A stretch of DNA of 64,000 nt from Roridomyces roridus (taxonomy: Eukaryota > Basidiomycota > Agaricomycetes > Agaricales > Mycenaceae). The stretch covers positions 43,920-107,919 of the forward strand of contig JARKIF010000113.1 in assembly GCA_029378245.1 (NCBI GenBank), written 5' to 3'. The notes beneath the pieces are model-generated. The model made no database searches, had not been told where the DNA came from, and saw nothing but the letters and a program-made list of their open reading frames with translations. Shown here piece after piece: positions 1 to 10,439 of this stretch. The first letter of the stretch is position 1. Every line of letters begins with the position of its first letter. The translations under genes and the position numbers were made by a program.

Positions 1-1637
1 TCGAACACGCTCGAACGACTGGTGGACGAGGCGACGGCGACCATCTCGGAGGCCTTCTCAGTGCTTCTGGGGGATAGGACTCAACCCTCCGAATTTGCAC
101 ACACCGTCGTCCGTCTTCGTCTGTCGCCGGCTTTGGAAGCGTGGCGCGCGACACAGTTGGCTGCAGGCCGCATTCTGCCTGCCAAGGGCCACGGTCTGCG
201 ACGCGTCTCGGACACTATCATCAAGCTTCTCGGTTTGGAGGACTGGCCCGAACCGTTACTCACCGCCAACATTCTCTTTGGTGCAGGATGGACGACACTA
301 TGTTGGGAATAGGCCCGCTGTGTGAACGGAGAAACCACGGGCCTGGGAGTATTTAGAACGCCGCGTATTTGCTTCTACGGCTGCGCCGTAGTCTGCGCAG
401 AGCTGCGGCGCAGCATTGCATGTAGTATATATACGGGGGCTTGCAAGTGCAAGTCCCCCAGCTCCTGTATTAGATCAGTTGTCAAATTCAATACACTACT
501 CATCGGAGGGAATGACCCGCACACACTGTTCAGCAATTACATCGTGAGCACCGCATTTTATCTCGAGCACGGTTATGCGCGTGCATTCCCCTCCTTCGAG
601 ACGCTCTTGCACGATGCCTTGCAGGACCCACACGCCCTCGCGACACCGGTGGGACACGATAATCGTGCGGGGGCAATCGCCGGCGCTCGGTACATCCGTG
701 CCAAATGTGCTTTGGAAGAACGTGCTGGCGTCGCGGTTCTGAATCACATGACCGCGCGCCTCTCCTCCCGACGTGCAGCGCAAGTCGTGTACTACGCAGA
801 ATCCAGCCTCCTCGGCATGGTCGCCGAGTCCATAGCCCGGGGATTCGATCCCGCTGCCATTCTCTCCGATCTCGTCTTCAGCAACAGCGGTACCGACGTT
901 CTCGACGTGGGCTCGGATCTGGTGAACAGCGAGCTCTTCAATTCGTTCCTCAACACGGAGGATATCGCCGGTGCCCCCGATGGCGTGCTCACCGAGGCGG
1001 CGCTGGGTCGCGTGTACGATGCTTTTGCCCACGTGGGCGCATGCGTCTTGGGTGCCCGCTGGGCTGAACCGACGGCCCAGATCTGCTCGCAGTTGTTCAA
1101 TTGGCATACCCTCAACGGCCGCCACTTTTTCTTGCGCCGTTGCGTTTTGGGTACGCCAAGATGCTCGAGGCGAGGTGCGATCCGAGACGAGCGCAGGGTC
1201 AGCGGGAGGCAGATTTCGACGAGGCATTCGACGAGAAGCTGGGTACGACGGGGTTCAGTAGCTATAGGCCGCTGGAGACGGCGTGCAATGGGGCTGAACC
1301 TGTCTGTGACAGGTTGGAGGAGTTTTTGGCCTTGAGTCCCGATCGTAAGCATCTCATCGGGTTCTGGTCGGTGGTGATGCAGCCCTTGGCCTATGCGCGC
1401 GCCGGGATCGTGGATGCCGTGTGGGAGGAGGGGTTTTGTGAGAAGTTGGGGTGTGCATTGGCTAAGACCTATGCGCGCGGGTTGGTGAGGGAAATTTCAT
1501 GGCTGACGGCGCATGCGAGCCACCACTGCTGGCAGATCAATTATTTGATGGAGGCGGCGATGTGGGGGAGCTTTTTGGACGATGGGGAGTTGAATGGGCG
1601 TCTGGATAGGTTTGAGGGTGAGAAAGATGCGGCGTAG
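1..1637 (+). pseudogene. Conserved basidiomycete protein of unknown function, broken, 5' end outside the window
   Basis: Three blocks read as one protein. The first runs from the window edge to about 310 and ends ...GAGWTTLCWE and then a TAG. The second, in the same frame, runs from about 500 to 1150 and contains DVLDVGSDLVNSELFNSFLN. The third, in another frame, runs from about 1150 to 1637 and contains EADFDEAFDE and WLTAHASHHCWQINYLMEAA. I recall similar proteins from mushroom genomes but cannot name a function. Two defects are visible. Between the first two blocks lie a stop and about 180 bases of hairpin-rich sequence without the expected coding content. Near 1150 the frame changes by one base inside RRCVLG/YAKM. 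No intron borders explain either break. Blocks two and three carry no further stops, so the damage is recent or reflects sequence error. Confidence 0.6.
313..490. other. Hairpin-rich insertion-like segment inside the first gene
   Basis: This stretch separates two blocks of one reading frame and follows a TAG at 310-312. It holds a perfect 9-base inverted repeat, GCTGCGCCG at about 380 and CGGCGCAGC at about 404. A second hairpin near 437-462 pairs GGGGGCTTGCA with TGCAAGTCCCCC. No clean target-site duplication is visible. It may be a small mobile insertion or a local rearrangement. Confidence 0.35.
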
Positions 1638-1639
1638 AA

Positions 1640-2175
1640 GAAATGCATACGCGAATTAAGAGTTTGATACTTGTGACTTGAATCGGAATATTTATACCAC
1701 GGCGAAGCGTGATCTTGGGGTAGTGAGATGAGTCGATTGAGCACTCAACAACGCGGACTTTTGAAAGATTATTGTTAGACTCACTGTACTGCACCGAGAT
1801 GCCTGAATTGTCAAAATTGAGACGCCCTTCTAGGACCTTCAAATTATTGATGGTCCAGTGAGACTATACGTAGCGTGGAGAAAGGCACGGGAGATGATGC
1901 GATGCGATCCCTCAAATGCATCCACCACTCTGAATCCGTCGGGCGCGACTTGGGATAACGTTAACGACCGAGCAGACGCGTGATTGCGCCCCTCATCCGT
2001 GCGCAAGTCGTCTTGTCGAGGAGTCCAACAATGCGGTCGACGAGTACCTCGAGGGCCCAGGCCGAGATGGTGGTCGAGAGGAAGAGCGAATGTCCGATCA
2101 ACGGATCAATGCAGCGGCTGACTCATGATTTAGTCGTGACTCACTCTTCTCGCAATCGCACCTCGGACTCGTGTA
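1640..2175. other. Intergenic stretch, nothing recognised
   Basis: No open reading frame with recognisable protein character, tRNA-like motif or repeat shared with the rest of the window was found here. Confidence 0.4.
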
Positions 2176-2179
2176 TGGC

Positions 2180-3011
2180 ACTTGTGTGGCACCCCTTCCG
2201 GGGGAATTGGAGCGGGAGATCTTCGAAACGGAAGCCCGTGCTCACCCATCCGTCACACCCACTCTCCTCCATATTCGGCCACATCCCCTCAGGATCGAGC
2301 CTTTTATACAGGGTCGTTGTGGCTGGCCAACACCCCAGGATTCTTGAGGCGACCAAGTCCAAGCCACCCACATTCTTCGCTACTGCAGTTCGGCACCTCT
2401 TCCTCGACGGCTACACAGGTTGGGGCACGGAGGTCCTCGCCGTCTCCAGCGGGGTCAAAAACTTTGCGGCTATCGGTGATTTTCCGCTCGCCTCGGACTC
2501 TTCAACATGCACGTCGAGCGATTGGCCCCTTGTCCCGCAGTTATCTTTGGTGGCTCTCTACATATCGATCTCACTCACCCACTGGCCTTCGCGCATGTCA
2601 CGCAAATCGACATCTTCGACGAGATTGACGAGGAGGACGCCGCAAATCCCTCTGTTTCCGGCTCTCACCTATCTGTGTCCTCGACTCGAGTTGTTCGTCA
2701 TCCTGTGGCCCAGTTTTGTCTCAGGGCCTGGCATACACATGGGCGCAAAAAAAAAAACCCCGTTCGCGACGCGTGCTTTGTCATTGCGCTCTTCGCAAAT
2801 TATTGGGGCCAGCGGGAAGATGGTGCCCGGGGGTTGCCCACCTTTTGGACAAGGGCTGAGGATTTTATCGCTCGGAAGACGAGGGGAGAGAGGTGGATGG
2901 TACGTGATTGTTTTCAACCGTTTGAACGCTGACGCCGATATAGAGAGCCGCTATTGGATGGATGACGACTCGTATGAGGAGTCTGGATCCGTCGCTGAAC
3001 CTCAAGTCTAA
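2180..3011 (+). pseudogene. Decayed member of a basidiomycete F-box-associated or hypothetical family
   Basis: Fragments of one protein occur in changing frames. LPGELEREIFETEARAHPSV (from 2195) resembles the F-box-like start of a large mushroom family. PPTFFATAVRHLFLDG follows in a second frame (about 2365). HIDLTHPLAFAHVTQIDIFD and FWTRAEDFIARKTRGER follow in the first frame again (2507-2900). An apparent intron (about 2901-2942) leads to ESRYWMDDDSYEE and a stop at 3011. The closing pattern of a FW.RAEDFIA segment followed by SRYW is one I associate with this family. At least two frame changes lack splice signals and no clear start codon is in place, so I call it a pseudogene. Function is unknown. 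Confidence 0.5.
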
Positions 3012-3089
3012 TATTGTGTTGAAAAACAATGGAACAAATATTTCATCCCACCCCGGGAGACAAAGACAAAAACTTCCTGGAGCGGATTA

Positions 3090-4615
3090 TGACCTGCACC
3101 CGGATCGAACGGGATTCCCCCAGGTTATTTTCTTCGGCCTTCGTTATGCACTGTGGGTGCGGACCATCCGCTGCCAGCTCAGTTCTTTTAGACGGGTAAG
3201 TCGACTTTTTGAACCTTTGAATCTTGTCGATTCGGCGACTGCACGAATTCGAAGGTACTGATACGAGGAAGATTTGGTGCGGACTTCGAAACATAGGAGA
3301 GTCTAGTTCACGAATACGCAATTCAAGGAGGTGCTTGAATTGGTTATTACTCGTCAGATCCTCCTCTGACTCTTCTAATCAATAGGAAACAACCTGGAGC
3401 GACACATGGAGAAAATATCTCAAGGAGATAGAGCTATGACCTGCTCCCGAATCGAGTGGGATGCCCACCAGATTGCTCTCCTAACCCCAATTACGAAGGG
3501 TGGGTGCGGACCGTCCGCTGTCAGGTCGGTGCCAATACTCCGAACTCGAGCATGTTGATACAGATTTGTGCCGCCTCCAATTCATTTTGCTAAGAGGTCG
3601 ACTTGAATTGGTGGTTCCTATTCGGCATCTCTTCCTTGAAATCGGAAAGAACTCGAGTTCACAGCGACACAGGGGGGATTTCATAAAAGTAATGGACAGC
3701 AAGGGAATGACCTGCCCCCGAGTCGAACGGGGTGCCCACTGGATTTCGGCATGGGCTACATTCCATATGCCGTGGGTGCGGACCATCCGCTGCCACGTCT
3801 GTACCTTTCAACCGCAGAAGTCCACCCAATGCGGGTCTCGGGAAATGCTCGTCTTGACAAAAATCAACTATTGAGGATTCTCTCCAGTCTCGCGACCTCA
3901 CCGAGGCTCTGGATGGTTTGAATGCGACGAAACTTGAAACAAGCGAGGTTTCAGTTGATGCGCTTTGTACTTGCGTTTGGCATGCCGTATGCTCGTGCGG
4001 CAAGTCTTTCTCGAGAAAAAAAAGACGAAATGGGGAATTGAACCACAAAAAAGGATCACAATGTCTCCTCCTCATGACCTGCCCTCGAATCGAACGGAAT
4101 GCCCATCGGCTTCTCTTATGCAGCGTCGGGGAGGACCATCCGCTGTCAGGTCAGTACCTTTCGACCCATGTTTGACCCATGTGATGAGGATTTCTCTCAT
4201 CGCAACTCCAGGCTTGATCAAGCTTGAGCATAACATGGTGATCCTGTTCATACAAACTGTACCGACTCCAGTTTTATCAAAAACGAAGGAGGTCCTTCTC
4301 TAAATCGCAAAGAACTAGCAGCGACGCACGGCCAATCATATGGATGACCTAATATTCCCGAGTCCAGCGGGAATCGCGATATGTTGGGTTTGGACCATCC
4401 GTTGCCTCCAATTGTCAATGCCTTCGAACCAAAGAATATTGCGATTCGTGAAAGCTCGTCTTGAAAAACAGAGTGGGGATGTCGCGACCTCACCGATGTT
4501 TGTGGATCAATTCCAGGTGTGAGAATTGGAATTTCACGAAAAAAGAGGGGACAACGGGCAGTACGAGGTATGGCCTGCCCCCGAATTGAACGGGCAGCGG
4601 GCTCTCTAGAGATTC
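3090..4615 (-). repeat. Head-to-tail array of tRNA-derived, SINE-like units
   Basis: Six related copies, all on the minus strand, lie at 3090-3182, 3437-3528, 3708-3800, 4075-4153, 4345-4415 and 4570-4610 (partial). On the minus strand each begins near TGACCTG, followed by an A-box-like element (best copy TGGCAGCGGATGG). After 45-60 variable bases comes a T-arm/B box (CCCCGTTCGACTCGGGG in the 3708 copy), then CAGGTCA. The ends can form a 7-bp acceptor-like stem, perfect in the 4075 copy. The T-stem is perfect in the 3708 copy and partly mismatched in others. Spacing is about 220-370 bases, and flanks such as AACTCGAGTTCACAGCGACAC also recur. Internal Pol III promoter boxes in tandem suggest a tRNA-derived SINE family. 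No classical anticodon arm is evident, so these are not functional tRNA genes. Confidence 0.7.
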
Positions 4616-4990
4616 GAGAAATACTCTTTCGGGAACGTTTCGTCATCACATGACTCCAATGCGCTTATCTCTGTACCACCATCTTCTCGCCTCCCGATGT
4701 CTGCAAGGCGATTTTCAAACCCCGTTGACTCGGCGGCTCTGACGCAATGTACTGACTTGCTTTGTGGGGAAGACTTGGGGGGCAGCTGCCAAGAGTTGAA
4801 AGTTGGACGCGACCCGCGGCGCGGCCAACCTCCAGAAAAGCCACATTCGTGAACGCACAACTTGGAAGGAATGTGTAGGGTTGTTTTCATGGCTCTTACT
4901 GATCGGCATTTTGCGTCAAATTTAGAGAACAATGTACTTGCCGTTTACGTAGCCTGGCGCCCACACCCCCACACTCACCTTTGCACCACC

Positions 4991-5888
4991 ATGTCCGACC
5001 CTGTACCCGCAATTTCCTCCCTCAATCCGTCCCCGTTCGTCCCGACCCACCCATTCGATTCGACGGTCGGGTCTGACGCTACTCTCCGCTCATCCGATGG
5101 CGCCGACTTCCACATCCAACGCGCTATCCTTTCCCTCGTCTCTCCAGTCTTCGAGACCATGTTCACCCTCCCTCAAGCGGCATCAGACTCTACTATCCCG
5201 GTCGTCGAGCTCACGGAGCCATCGAGGACCTTGGACGGCGCTCTTCGCCTCTTCTATCCTGGCACGACCCTACGCCTGGATGCCAAGTCGCTCAGTGAGC
5301 TCGAGCCCATCATCGACTGCCTTTTGAAATACGACATGGAGTGTCTCATCCCGACGGCAAAGCAGCACCTCGAGAAATTCCGTGCCACTCGGCCGCTCGC
5401 CGTATACGCTATTGCATGCAGACACCAGTGGCACGATGTCGCGGTCGCAGCTGCGCGGGAGGCTCTGAAACACCCGCTTCGCGTTCCCGACTTCAAGGCT
5501 CCTGCGGAGATGCACGGGATGACTGCTGCCGCATACCACAACCTGCTTCAATATCACTTCCTTTGGAGAAACGGCGAAGAAGACACTTGGATTGTTCAAG
5601 TGGTTCGCCTACCCCACCATCTTTGACGCCTGCATGTGTGACAAGCCCGAGCAAATGACTTTCGCAAATTCTACGACCCACTGGGTGCCAGAGTGGTTCT
5701 CCGCGTATCTCAATGGGATTCGTGACGTTTTGCTCAGGACTCCAGGGAAGGATGTCCGCACCCTTGGGGAGTTTAGCAGGGCCCTCATGGCCGACAGGTG
5801 CCACGATTGTCACCAGTTCGATCTTGTCTCCTTTGGTCAATCCCAGCTGCCGGCTCGGATCGACGGGCCCTCTCAAAGGTTCGTTTGA
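4991..5888 (+). pseudogene. BTB/POZ domain protein with a one-base frameshift
   Basis: The start is ATG 4991 in a good context (CACCATG). Residues about 30-130 form a BTB/POZ fold: the strand-helix block DATLRSSDGADFHIQRAIL, then LSLVSPVFETMF, then a helical part around LLKYDMECLIPTAKQHLEKF. BTB domains mediate protein-protein contacts, often as substrate adaptors of Cul3 ubiquitin ligases; partners here are unknown. The family's C-terminal region continues as FAYPTIFDACMCDKPEQMTF but in another frame, the switch falling at about 5555-5565 without splice signals. The downstream frame stops at 5888. An alternative ending uses an intron at 5879-5932 and stops three codons later. Either the gene is recently broken or one base is wrong in the assembly. 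The rest of the frame is clean. Confidence 0.75.
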
Positions 5889-5939
5889 TGATGTTCTTCA
5901 GTCGGTCGCGCTTTACTGAGCTTCGTTGTCAGGTTGAAT

Positions 5940-6680
5940 TGATTTTTTGAATCGAGTGAGTCTGTGCACTTGCATGATACCAACCAAAACTGACTGCGGT
6001 CGACAGCATTGTTCACTGTGCTGCCTTGCTCGTTTTGTTGTGTGGGAGGAGGAGGTCGCGATGTCTGTTTCTCGTGCACTGTACATTGGTCTCAAGTTAT
6101 TCCTGTGAGTTGGAAGAGAAAAATTTCGGCCAAGCGCTCAGGTTTACTTCGACAAGACTCAATTTTTGTGAGCTGCTTTGTAGAGCACATTAGAGTAGTT
6201 AAAAGGTCAGTAAGTGGCAAATTGAGCAGAGACGCCACGCGGGATGGCATAGTACTGCCAGCCTTGCTTGATCTTCATGCTTGACAACGAAAAAAAAGCC
6301 GAACTAGACACATGGTTAATTCAGATGCTGGGAATCGAACCCGGGCACCTGGGAGTCATGGGTGCGGTTGAGTCACTAACCGCACCTCAAGGGAGACCTT
6401 CATGACCAGCAAGGTAGTCGTACATCTACCACAGGCTCGAATCCAGCCTGTCTATGAACAAGTGTTGTCTATCGACACTTTCATACACAGACCAGTTCCG
6501 GTCTACATCTACCACTATGTAGTTCAACTATACATGGTATAATCATTTATACTTGGCAGTCGTTCAATACATTCGAATTCACGTCAGGTCAGGTCAGAAC
6601 GAGACCGCGAAAGTGCAACATCACAGAATCAATTGAAACCAAGACAGTCCACCGAAAACGCCTCCGAACCAAACCCCAAA
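5940..6680. other. Intergenic region with tRNA-like T-arms
   Basis: No protein gene is supported. A minus-strand T-arm with a GGGTTCGATTCCC core lies at about 6331-6347, inside a GCTGG...CCAGC-bounded 80-base segment (6325-6410). It looks like a degenerate tRNA or SINE head. A second, plus-strand motif, AGGCTCGAATCCAGCCT, lies at about 6433-6450. Confidence 0.4.
6325..6410 (-). pseudogene. Degenerate tRNA-like sequence
   Basis: On the minus strand the segment starts GCTGGTC and ends with CCCGGGTTCGATTCCCAGC, a near-consensus B box and T-arm. Only five bases of acceptor pairing are visible, and no standard D-arm plus anticodon arm could be folded by eye. It is probably a tRNA pseudogene or SINE fragment. 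Confidence 0.35.
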
Positions 6681-6684
6681 CTCC

Positions 6685-7222
6685 TCAAACCTCCTCGTAG
6701 CATGGTGGCGGGCCCTTCGACGTCGACCGCACATCAAACTGCTCCTCCTGGTCTCTCCCACCTACAATCTCTCCAGTTTTAGTCTCACTCCCATGGCCAC
6801 TCTCACTCTTCTCAAAACTCCCTCGCCTCGTACTCTTGCCGTCCTTGTCCACGTCCTTCGCCTCCATATGCATGGTATCGTTCCCTCTCTCAAGGTATCG
6901 CTTAACCCTCCCACCCTGCGCCCCCGCCCCCGCCCGACACCCCCGATGGCAGCAGCAAAAGTAGCTCGCGATGACGATAAGCAGGACACCGACAACGATC
7001 CCCGCCACCGCGCCGGCGGGGATGTGGATGTGTTTCGTGACAGGGAGGGAAGTGGGTGCGCTTGCGATCGATGATTCTTGAGGGATTGTGGAAGACTACG
7101 AACAGTTCCAGTGCCAGTGAGCTCCCCAGTCTTGAGATCTAGCTAGATCAAGTACATACCTGCGCGGCGACGCCTACGCCTCCCATGGCGGCGAGGAGTA
7201 TCGCAAAGAACATGTTCGTCAT
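6685..7222 (-). CDS. Small single-pass membrane protein with signal peptide
   Basis: Exons are 7222-7160 and 7095-6685, with a GT-AG intron (7096-7159). The 157-residue product starts MTNMFFAILLAAMGGVGVAA, a signal peptide. A short Ser/Thr-rich outer part follows, then a transmembrane segment (IPAGAVAGIVVGVLLIVIASY, about residues 46-66) with a cysteine cluster CCCHRGC on the cytosolic side. The tail is polar and charged and ends PPPCYEEV, close to a PPxY motif of the kind bound by WW-domain ubiquitin ligases; that role is inference. This layout is common among fungal wall-sensor-like proteins, but the extracellular part is too short to assign. A TATA-like element lies about 60 bases upstream (7276-7290). 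Confidence 0.75.
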
Positions 7223-7275
7223 AAATTCGTGACAGTGAGCGAGAGGGAGGGCAAGGTGCAAGGGCAGCACGACTC

Positions 7276-7290
7276 CATATTTTTATCCCC
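7276..7290 (-). promoter_or_regulatory. TATA-like element of the small membrane protein gene
   Basis: The minus strand reads GGATAAAAATATGG about 55-65 bases upstream of the start codon at 7222, a usual distance for a fungal TATA box. Confidence 0.4.
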
Positions 7291-7299
7291 ACACCCAGG

Positions 7300-7921
7300 T
7301 CCGGGCGCCGGGTGGCTTGACGTGCGCAGTGATGACGCGTCGGTGCACGTCAGATGAACGTGCAGCGCCGTCTCAAAAGCTGTTGACTAGCGCGGAAATC
7401 CAGGAACAGTGATGCCGCAGTTTGATTCCGCCTCGATTTCCATATGCAATTGTTCGTTAGTGAATCCGCCGAATCCGCCGATAATAGACCAAAGAGACGC
7501 GGGCGGTCTTGGAGGCGGGTTACCGACTGAAACGGGGAGTATCCTCGAAAAAGATAGAAAAGCGGAGACTCACATATCCCCGCCGCACCCCCACTGTCCC
7601 GCGATCAGCTGCTACACCGGCCTCGTTGAAGATGACGATAGTCGCAATATAACTTTCAGCAACACGAGATACGGGTCTAATCTGAGCAAGTGCAATCATC
7701 GCAACGTCGCAACGAGTGGCCCCCGGCGAAGAGCGGTAAGGCTGATACTACTACGGCTGAGTATCTGCGACGGAGGTCATTCATTTCTGAATCTTTGCTT
7801 GGAGGAGTACACACACACACTAAGGGTTGTCTGGGCGCCGAGGTGGGGGCTTCAGATGGTAATCCCTTGCTCTCCCTGCCCGGCCGCCTGCGTGCGCGGT
7901 CAGCCCATTCCCAGATCACAA
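7300..7921. other. Intergenic stretch, nothing recognised
   Basis: The stretch between the two minus-strand genes contains no convincing ORF. A short CA-type run (about 7810-7820) is the only low-complexity tract seen. Confidence 0.4.
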
Positions 7922-8174
7922 CTACCATTTTCTACCCATCTGAACAAGAAATCAGTATTCATTCCAAGCCCAGACAGAAGACTCTCACCGCCTCGCGCAA
8001 GCATTGAGCGAATTTTGCAAACTCGGCCTTGCAGGCGTCCTTGGAGACGTCGGTGTATGTGGATAGGATACACTTGCCGTATAACGTGGCGTGTGCAGAG
8101 CATGTGGCGGTGGAGTGGAGCGCCAGGCGCGCTAGAGGACGCGATTTGGTGGTGGTGGTCGGAGACAGAGACAT
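7922..8174 (-). CDS. Twin-Cx9C mitochondrial protein, NDUFAF8-like complex I assembly factor
   Basis: Exons are 8174-7989 and 7939-7922, with a 49-nt GT-AG intron (7940-7988), giving 67 residues. Two Cx9C motifs are exact: CSAHATLYGKC (residues 25-35) and CKAEFAKFAQC (48-58). This is the CHCH hairpin that folds in the mitochondrial intermembrane space after oxidation by the Mia40 relay. The linker VSKDACKAEF and the motif AxYGKC match the human complex I assembly factor NDUFAF8 closely enough to suggest orthology; other small Cx9C proteins remain possible. The last exon is only 18 nt and codes MGRKW. The start is the ATG giving MSLSPTTTT. The gene would support assembly of respiratory complex I. 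Confidence 0.8.
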
Positions 8175-8425
8175 GACTCATCTGATGCGATCATATCGCG
8201 TGCCGAACCATTGTTCAACTCGATTCCCAGTCCTTGGCGGGGAGCTGGCCTGGTATGAAGGAGGAATATCGAATGAATCCCGAATTACGAGGAGATTATA
8301 ATTCGAATGCCTGTTACATGTGTGCCGGCAAGTTACAACCCATCATTCCCTACTGATTCCCTAGTAATGAAAATACCCTGCGAGAACCCAACAAACACCG
8401 CTTCTCGAGCCCGTAAGACGCTCAC

Positions 8426-10111
8426 TCACTCAGGCTTAGGAACAGCCGTGGCGGGTACCAGTCCGGCGTTGCACGTCGCAGTCCGATCCCACGCACCCGC
8501 TGCAAGAGTCAAACATCCGCACCAAGCAAATAAATTCATGGCGACGTACAATCTCCCCCGGGAGCCTCATCCTCGTTCCACTGATTGGCAGTCCACAATG
8601 CGCCACTAGAGTCAAGTTGTCAACATTTCAAGCTCAGCGCAGAAGGAAAGGGAAAGCCTACTTGTAGGTCACCACATTCCCGGACGTATAGACCGCGGAT
8701 GCCGTCCACACCGCGGCTCCCGAGCAGCTTCCGCTCGCGCCTGTAGTTGTAGTCGAAGTCGTGCTTGAGCTGGAAGTCTTGGTCGAGGTCTTAGACGGAG
8801 AGGTGGTGGTTTTGGTACTCGTGCTGGTCGTTGTCGTTGTCGTGCGGCTTGTAGTTGTGGTCGTGCTAGTCGTACTCTTACTGCTCGTAGTGGTCGAAAT
8901 CGGTGGCGGAACTGAGGATCCCACGGGCCACGAATCAGCCCGCACCGCCGCGATCCACGCGCTCGTCGCGTCCGGGTATTCCCATGTCATCGCTCCCGCA
9001 CCTAGAAAGCATCAACGCTTCTGAAAAGAACGAGCAAAGCGCACTCACTCCACCCCAGCGCCTTTGCCTGCCCCAAACAAGTGGCCAATGTCGCAGTGTC
9101 CATGAACCCATTACTCGCATCGGACGAGGCTGCAGGTTTCCCGATTACGAGCTTGTTCAGTGGTACACCACTCGCCGCAATTTGGAATAACGCGCTGTTG
9201 GGCCATTTGCTGGACGATGAATTGATGAGCCCTGTGCAGGTAGTGTATTCAGATGTCCCTTGATTATAGAACTGCATGGAGAGAAGACAGTTTGACGGAC
9301 AGATAAAGACGAAGGGAAGAAACGCACCTGGACATTGTACCAGTCGATCAGGCTCCCAACAGCTGCGTGGACGCCGAGGTAGCCGTTGTCGGGCCACAGG
9401 TTGGGGCTGAACCACGGTGCGACGGGCGCGTGGGTGAGGATGTACTGGCCCTGGGGAAGCAACCCGCGGAGAGTCTTGGTAAAGGTCGTCAGCCACGCGA
9501 CTGCGGTGCCGGCCGTCTCGAGTGCTCCGAAGTCCTGCCGACGATAAGCACTCAAGATAGAGAAAATAGGAATAGAATATACCTCGTAGTCTACATCTAC
9601 GCCATTGAGATCGTACGTCTTAACGAAATTGGCAATGTAGTTGGCGGCGGCGACTGGGTCATCACCGTCCGAGGTGGGGCTCACGGTCCCGCCGTAGGCG
9701 CTGACGATCAGGCTGATTCCGGCGGCAGCGTACTCGGCCTTGATACTCGCACGGGTATCGTTGTCGATCGTGGCCCAAACGACGGCGTTGTCCTCCAGGG
9801 TGTTCGAGTAGATGAATGCGAGCGCGAATACGCTGAAGCCCTGGATTTATCCGATTATGAGCATAGGAATGTACAAAGTCGAGAAAACTCGCCTCGACGG
9901 AGGAAGCCGCGGGGAGAGAGTCCCACGAGATGTATTGGTCAAAGTAGGCGACCCACACAGGCGAGGTTGGTACTGCACGGGATGAGAGAATGAAGTCTCG
10001 CGCAATGGGGCTCAATCCTGCGGCGTCAGTACTGTTGAAGGGCACGGCCTCGACGACCAAGAGGGCGAGAAGGGCGGAGAGAATAAAAGCCAGGGGGTGT
10101 AATTGAGCCAT
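8426..10111 (-). CDS. Secreted GH18 chitinase with Ser/Thr linker and CBM5/12-type chitin-binding module
   Basis: Seven exons (10111-9893, 9840-9583, 9534-9328, 9271-9049, 9001-8662, 8605-8550, 8499-8426) give 458 residues. A signal peptide (LAFILSALLALLVVEAVP) precedes a GH18 barrel. The catalytic motif reads NGVDVDYE in place of the usual DGxDxDxE. The proton-donor Glu and the two inner Asp are present and the first Asp is Asn. AGAMTWEYPDA is the conserved barrel end. A long Thr/Ser linker, probably O-glycosylated, follows. The C-terminal module runs CSGAAVWTASAVYTSGNVVTY...ALWTANQWNEDEAPGG, typical of CBM5/12. The first intron (9841-9892) appears to be GC-AG (GAG|GCGAGT). The enzyme should hydrolyse chitin outside the cell or in the wall. 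Confidence 0.88.
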
Positions 10112-10439
10112 AGCAGGTGTAAGGGTCCAGAAGCGCAGTCGACCCTTTTGAAGCTCCAGATAATCAAGCTTGCGATAGCGAAATTGGAGAGAAGCATGCA
10201 TAGTTCCGAGTTTTTGCAGTGTGGCAACAACAGCGGAGGCGCTCCTTTCGAGAAACCTACCTCAGGGAGGCGGCATGCTTGCATTCTTGTGCGGAGAATT
10301 CGGATGACTCTTGGTTTTGAATTCCCTCCTCGTCAGCTGCGAGTCAGGTGAACACGGTTAGGGATATCCACGGGGTAGAAGGATCGTCACCCATGTGTAG
10401 TCTTGCGACTCAATTGCTATCAGCTGCTCGAGGACGAGT
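10112..10439. other. Intergenic stretch upstream of the chitinase gene, nothing recognised
   Basis: This region should hold the chitinase promoter. No clear TATA box and no second gene were recognised. Confidence 0.35.

Noticed and set aside
496..1227. 243-codon minus-strand ORF
   Set aside because: It mirrors the plus-strand conserved gene, which has recognisable protein blocks; the minus frame has none.
1980..3011. 343-codon plus-strand ORF as a real gene
   Set aside because: Only parts of this frame look like protein. The recognisable family blocks lie in changing frames, so the long ORF is not a single coding sequence.
3708..3800. Functional tRNA gene
   Set aside because: The T-arm and acceptor-like ends are good, but no anticodon arm can be folded and the same unit recurs in decayed copies.
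3090..4615. CRISPR-like array
   Set aside because: The repeats are long, divergent and unevenly spaced, carry Pol III boxes, and the genome is eukaryotic.
8761..9024. Plus-strand Val/Leu-rich ORF
   Set aside because: It is the complement of the chitinase Ser/Thr linker; the repeats of the linker create the opposite frame.
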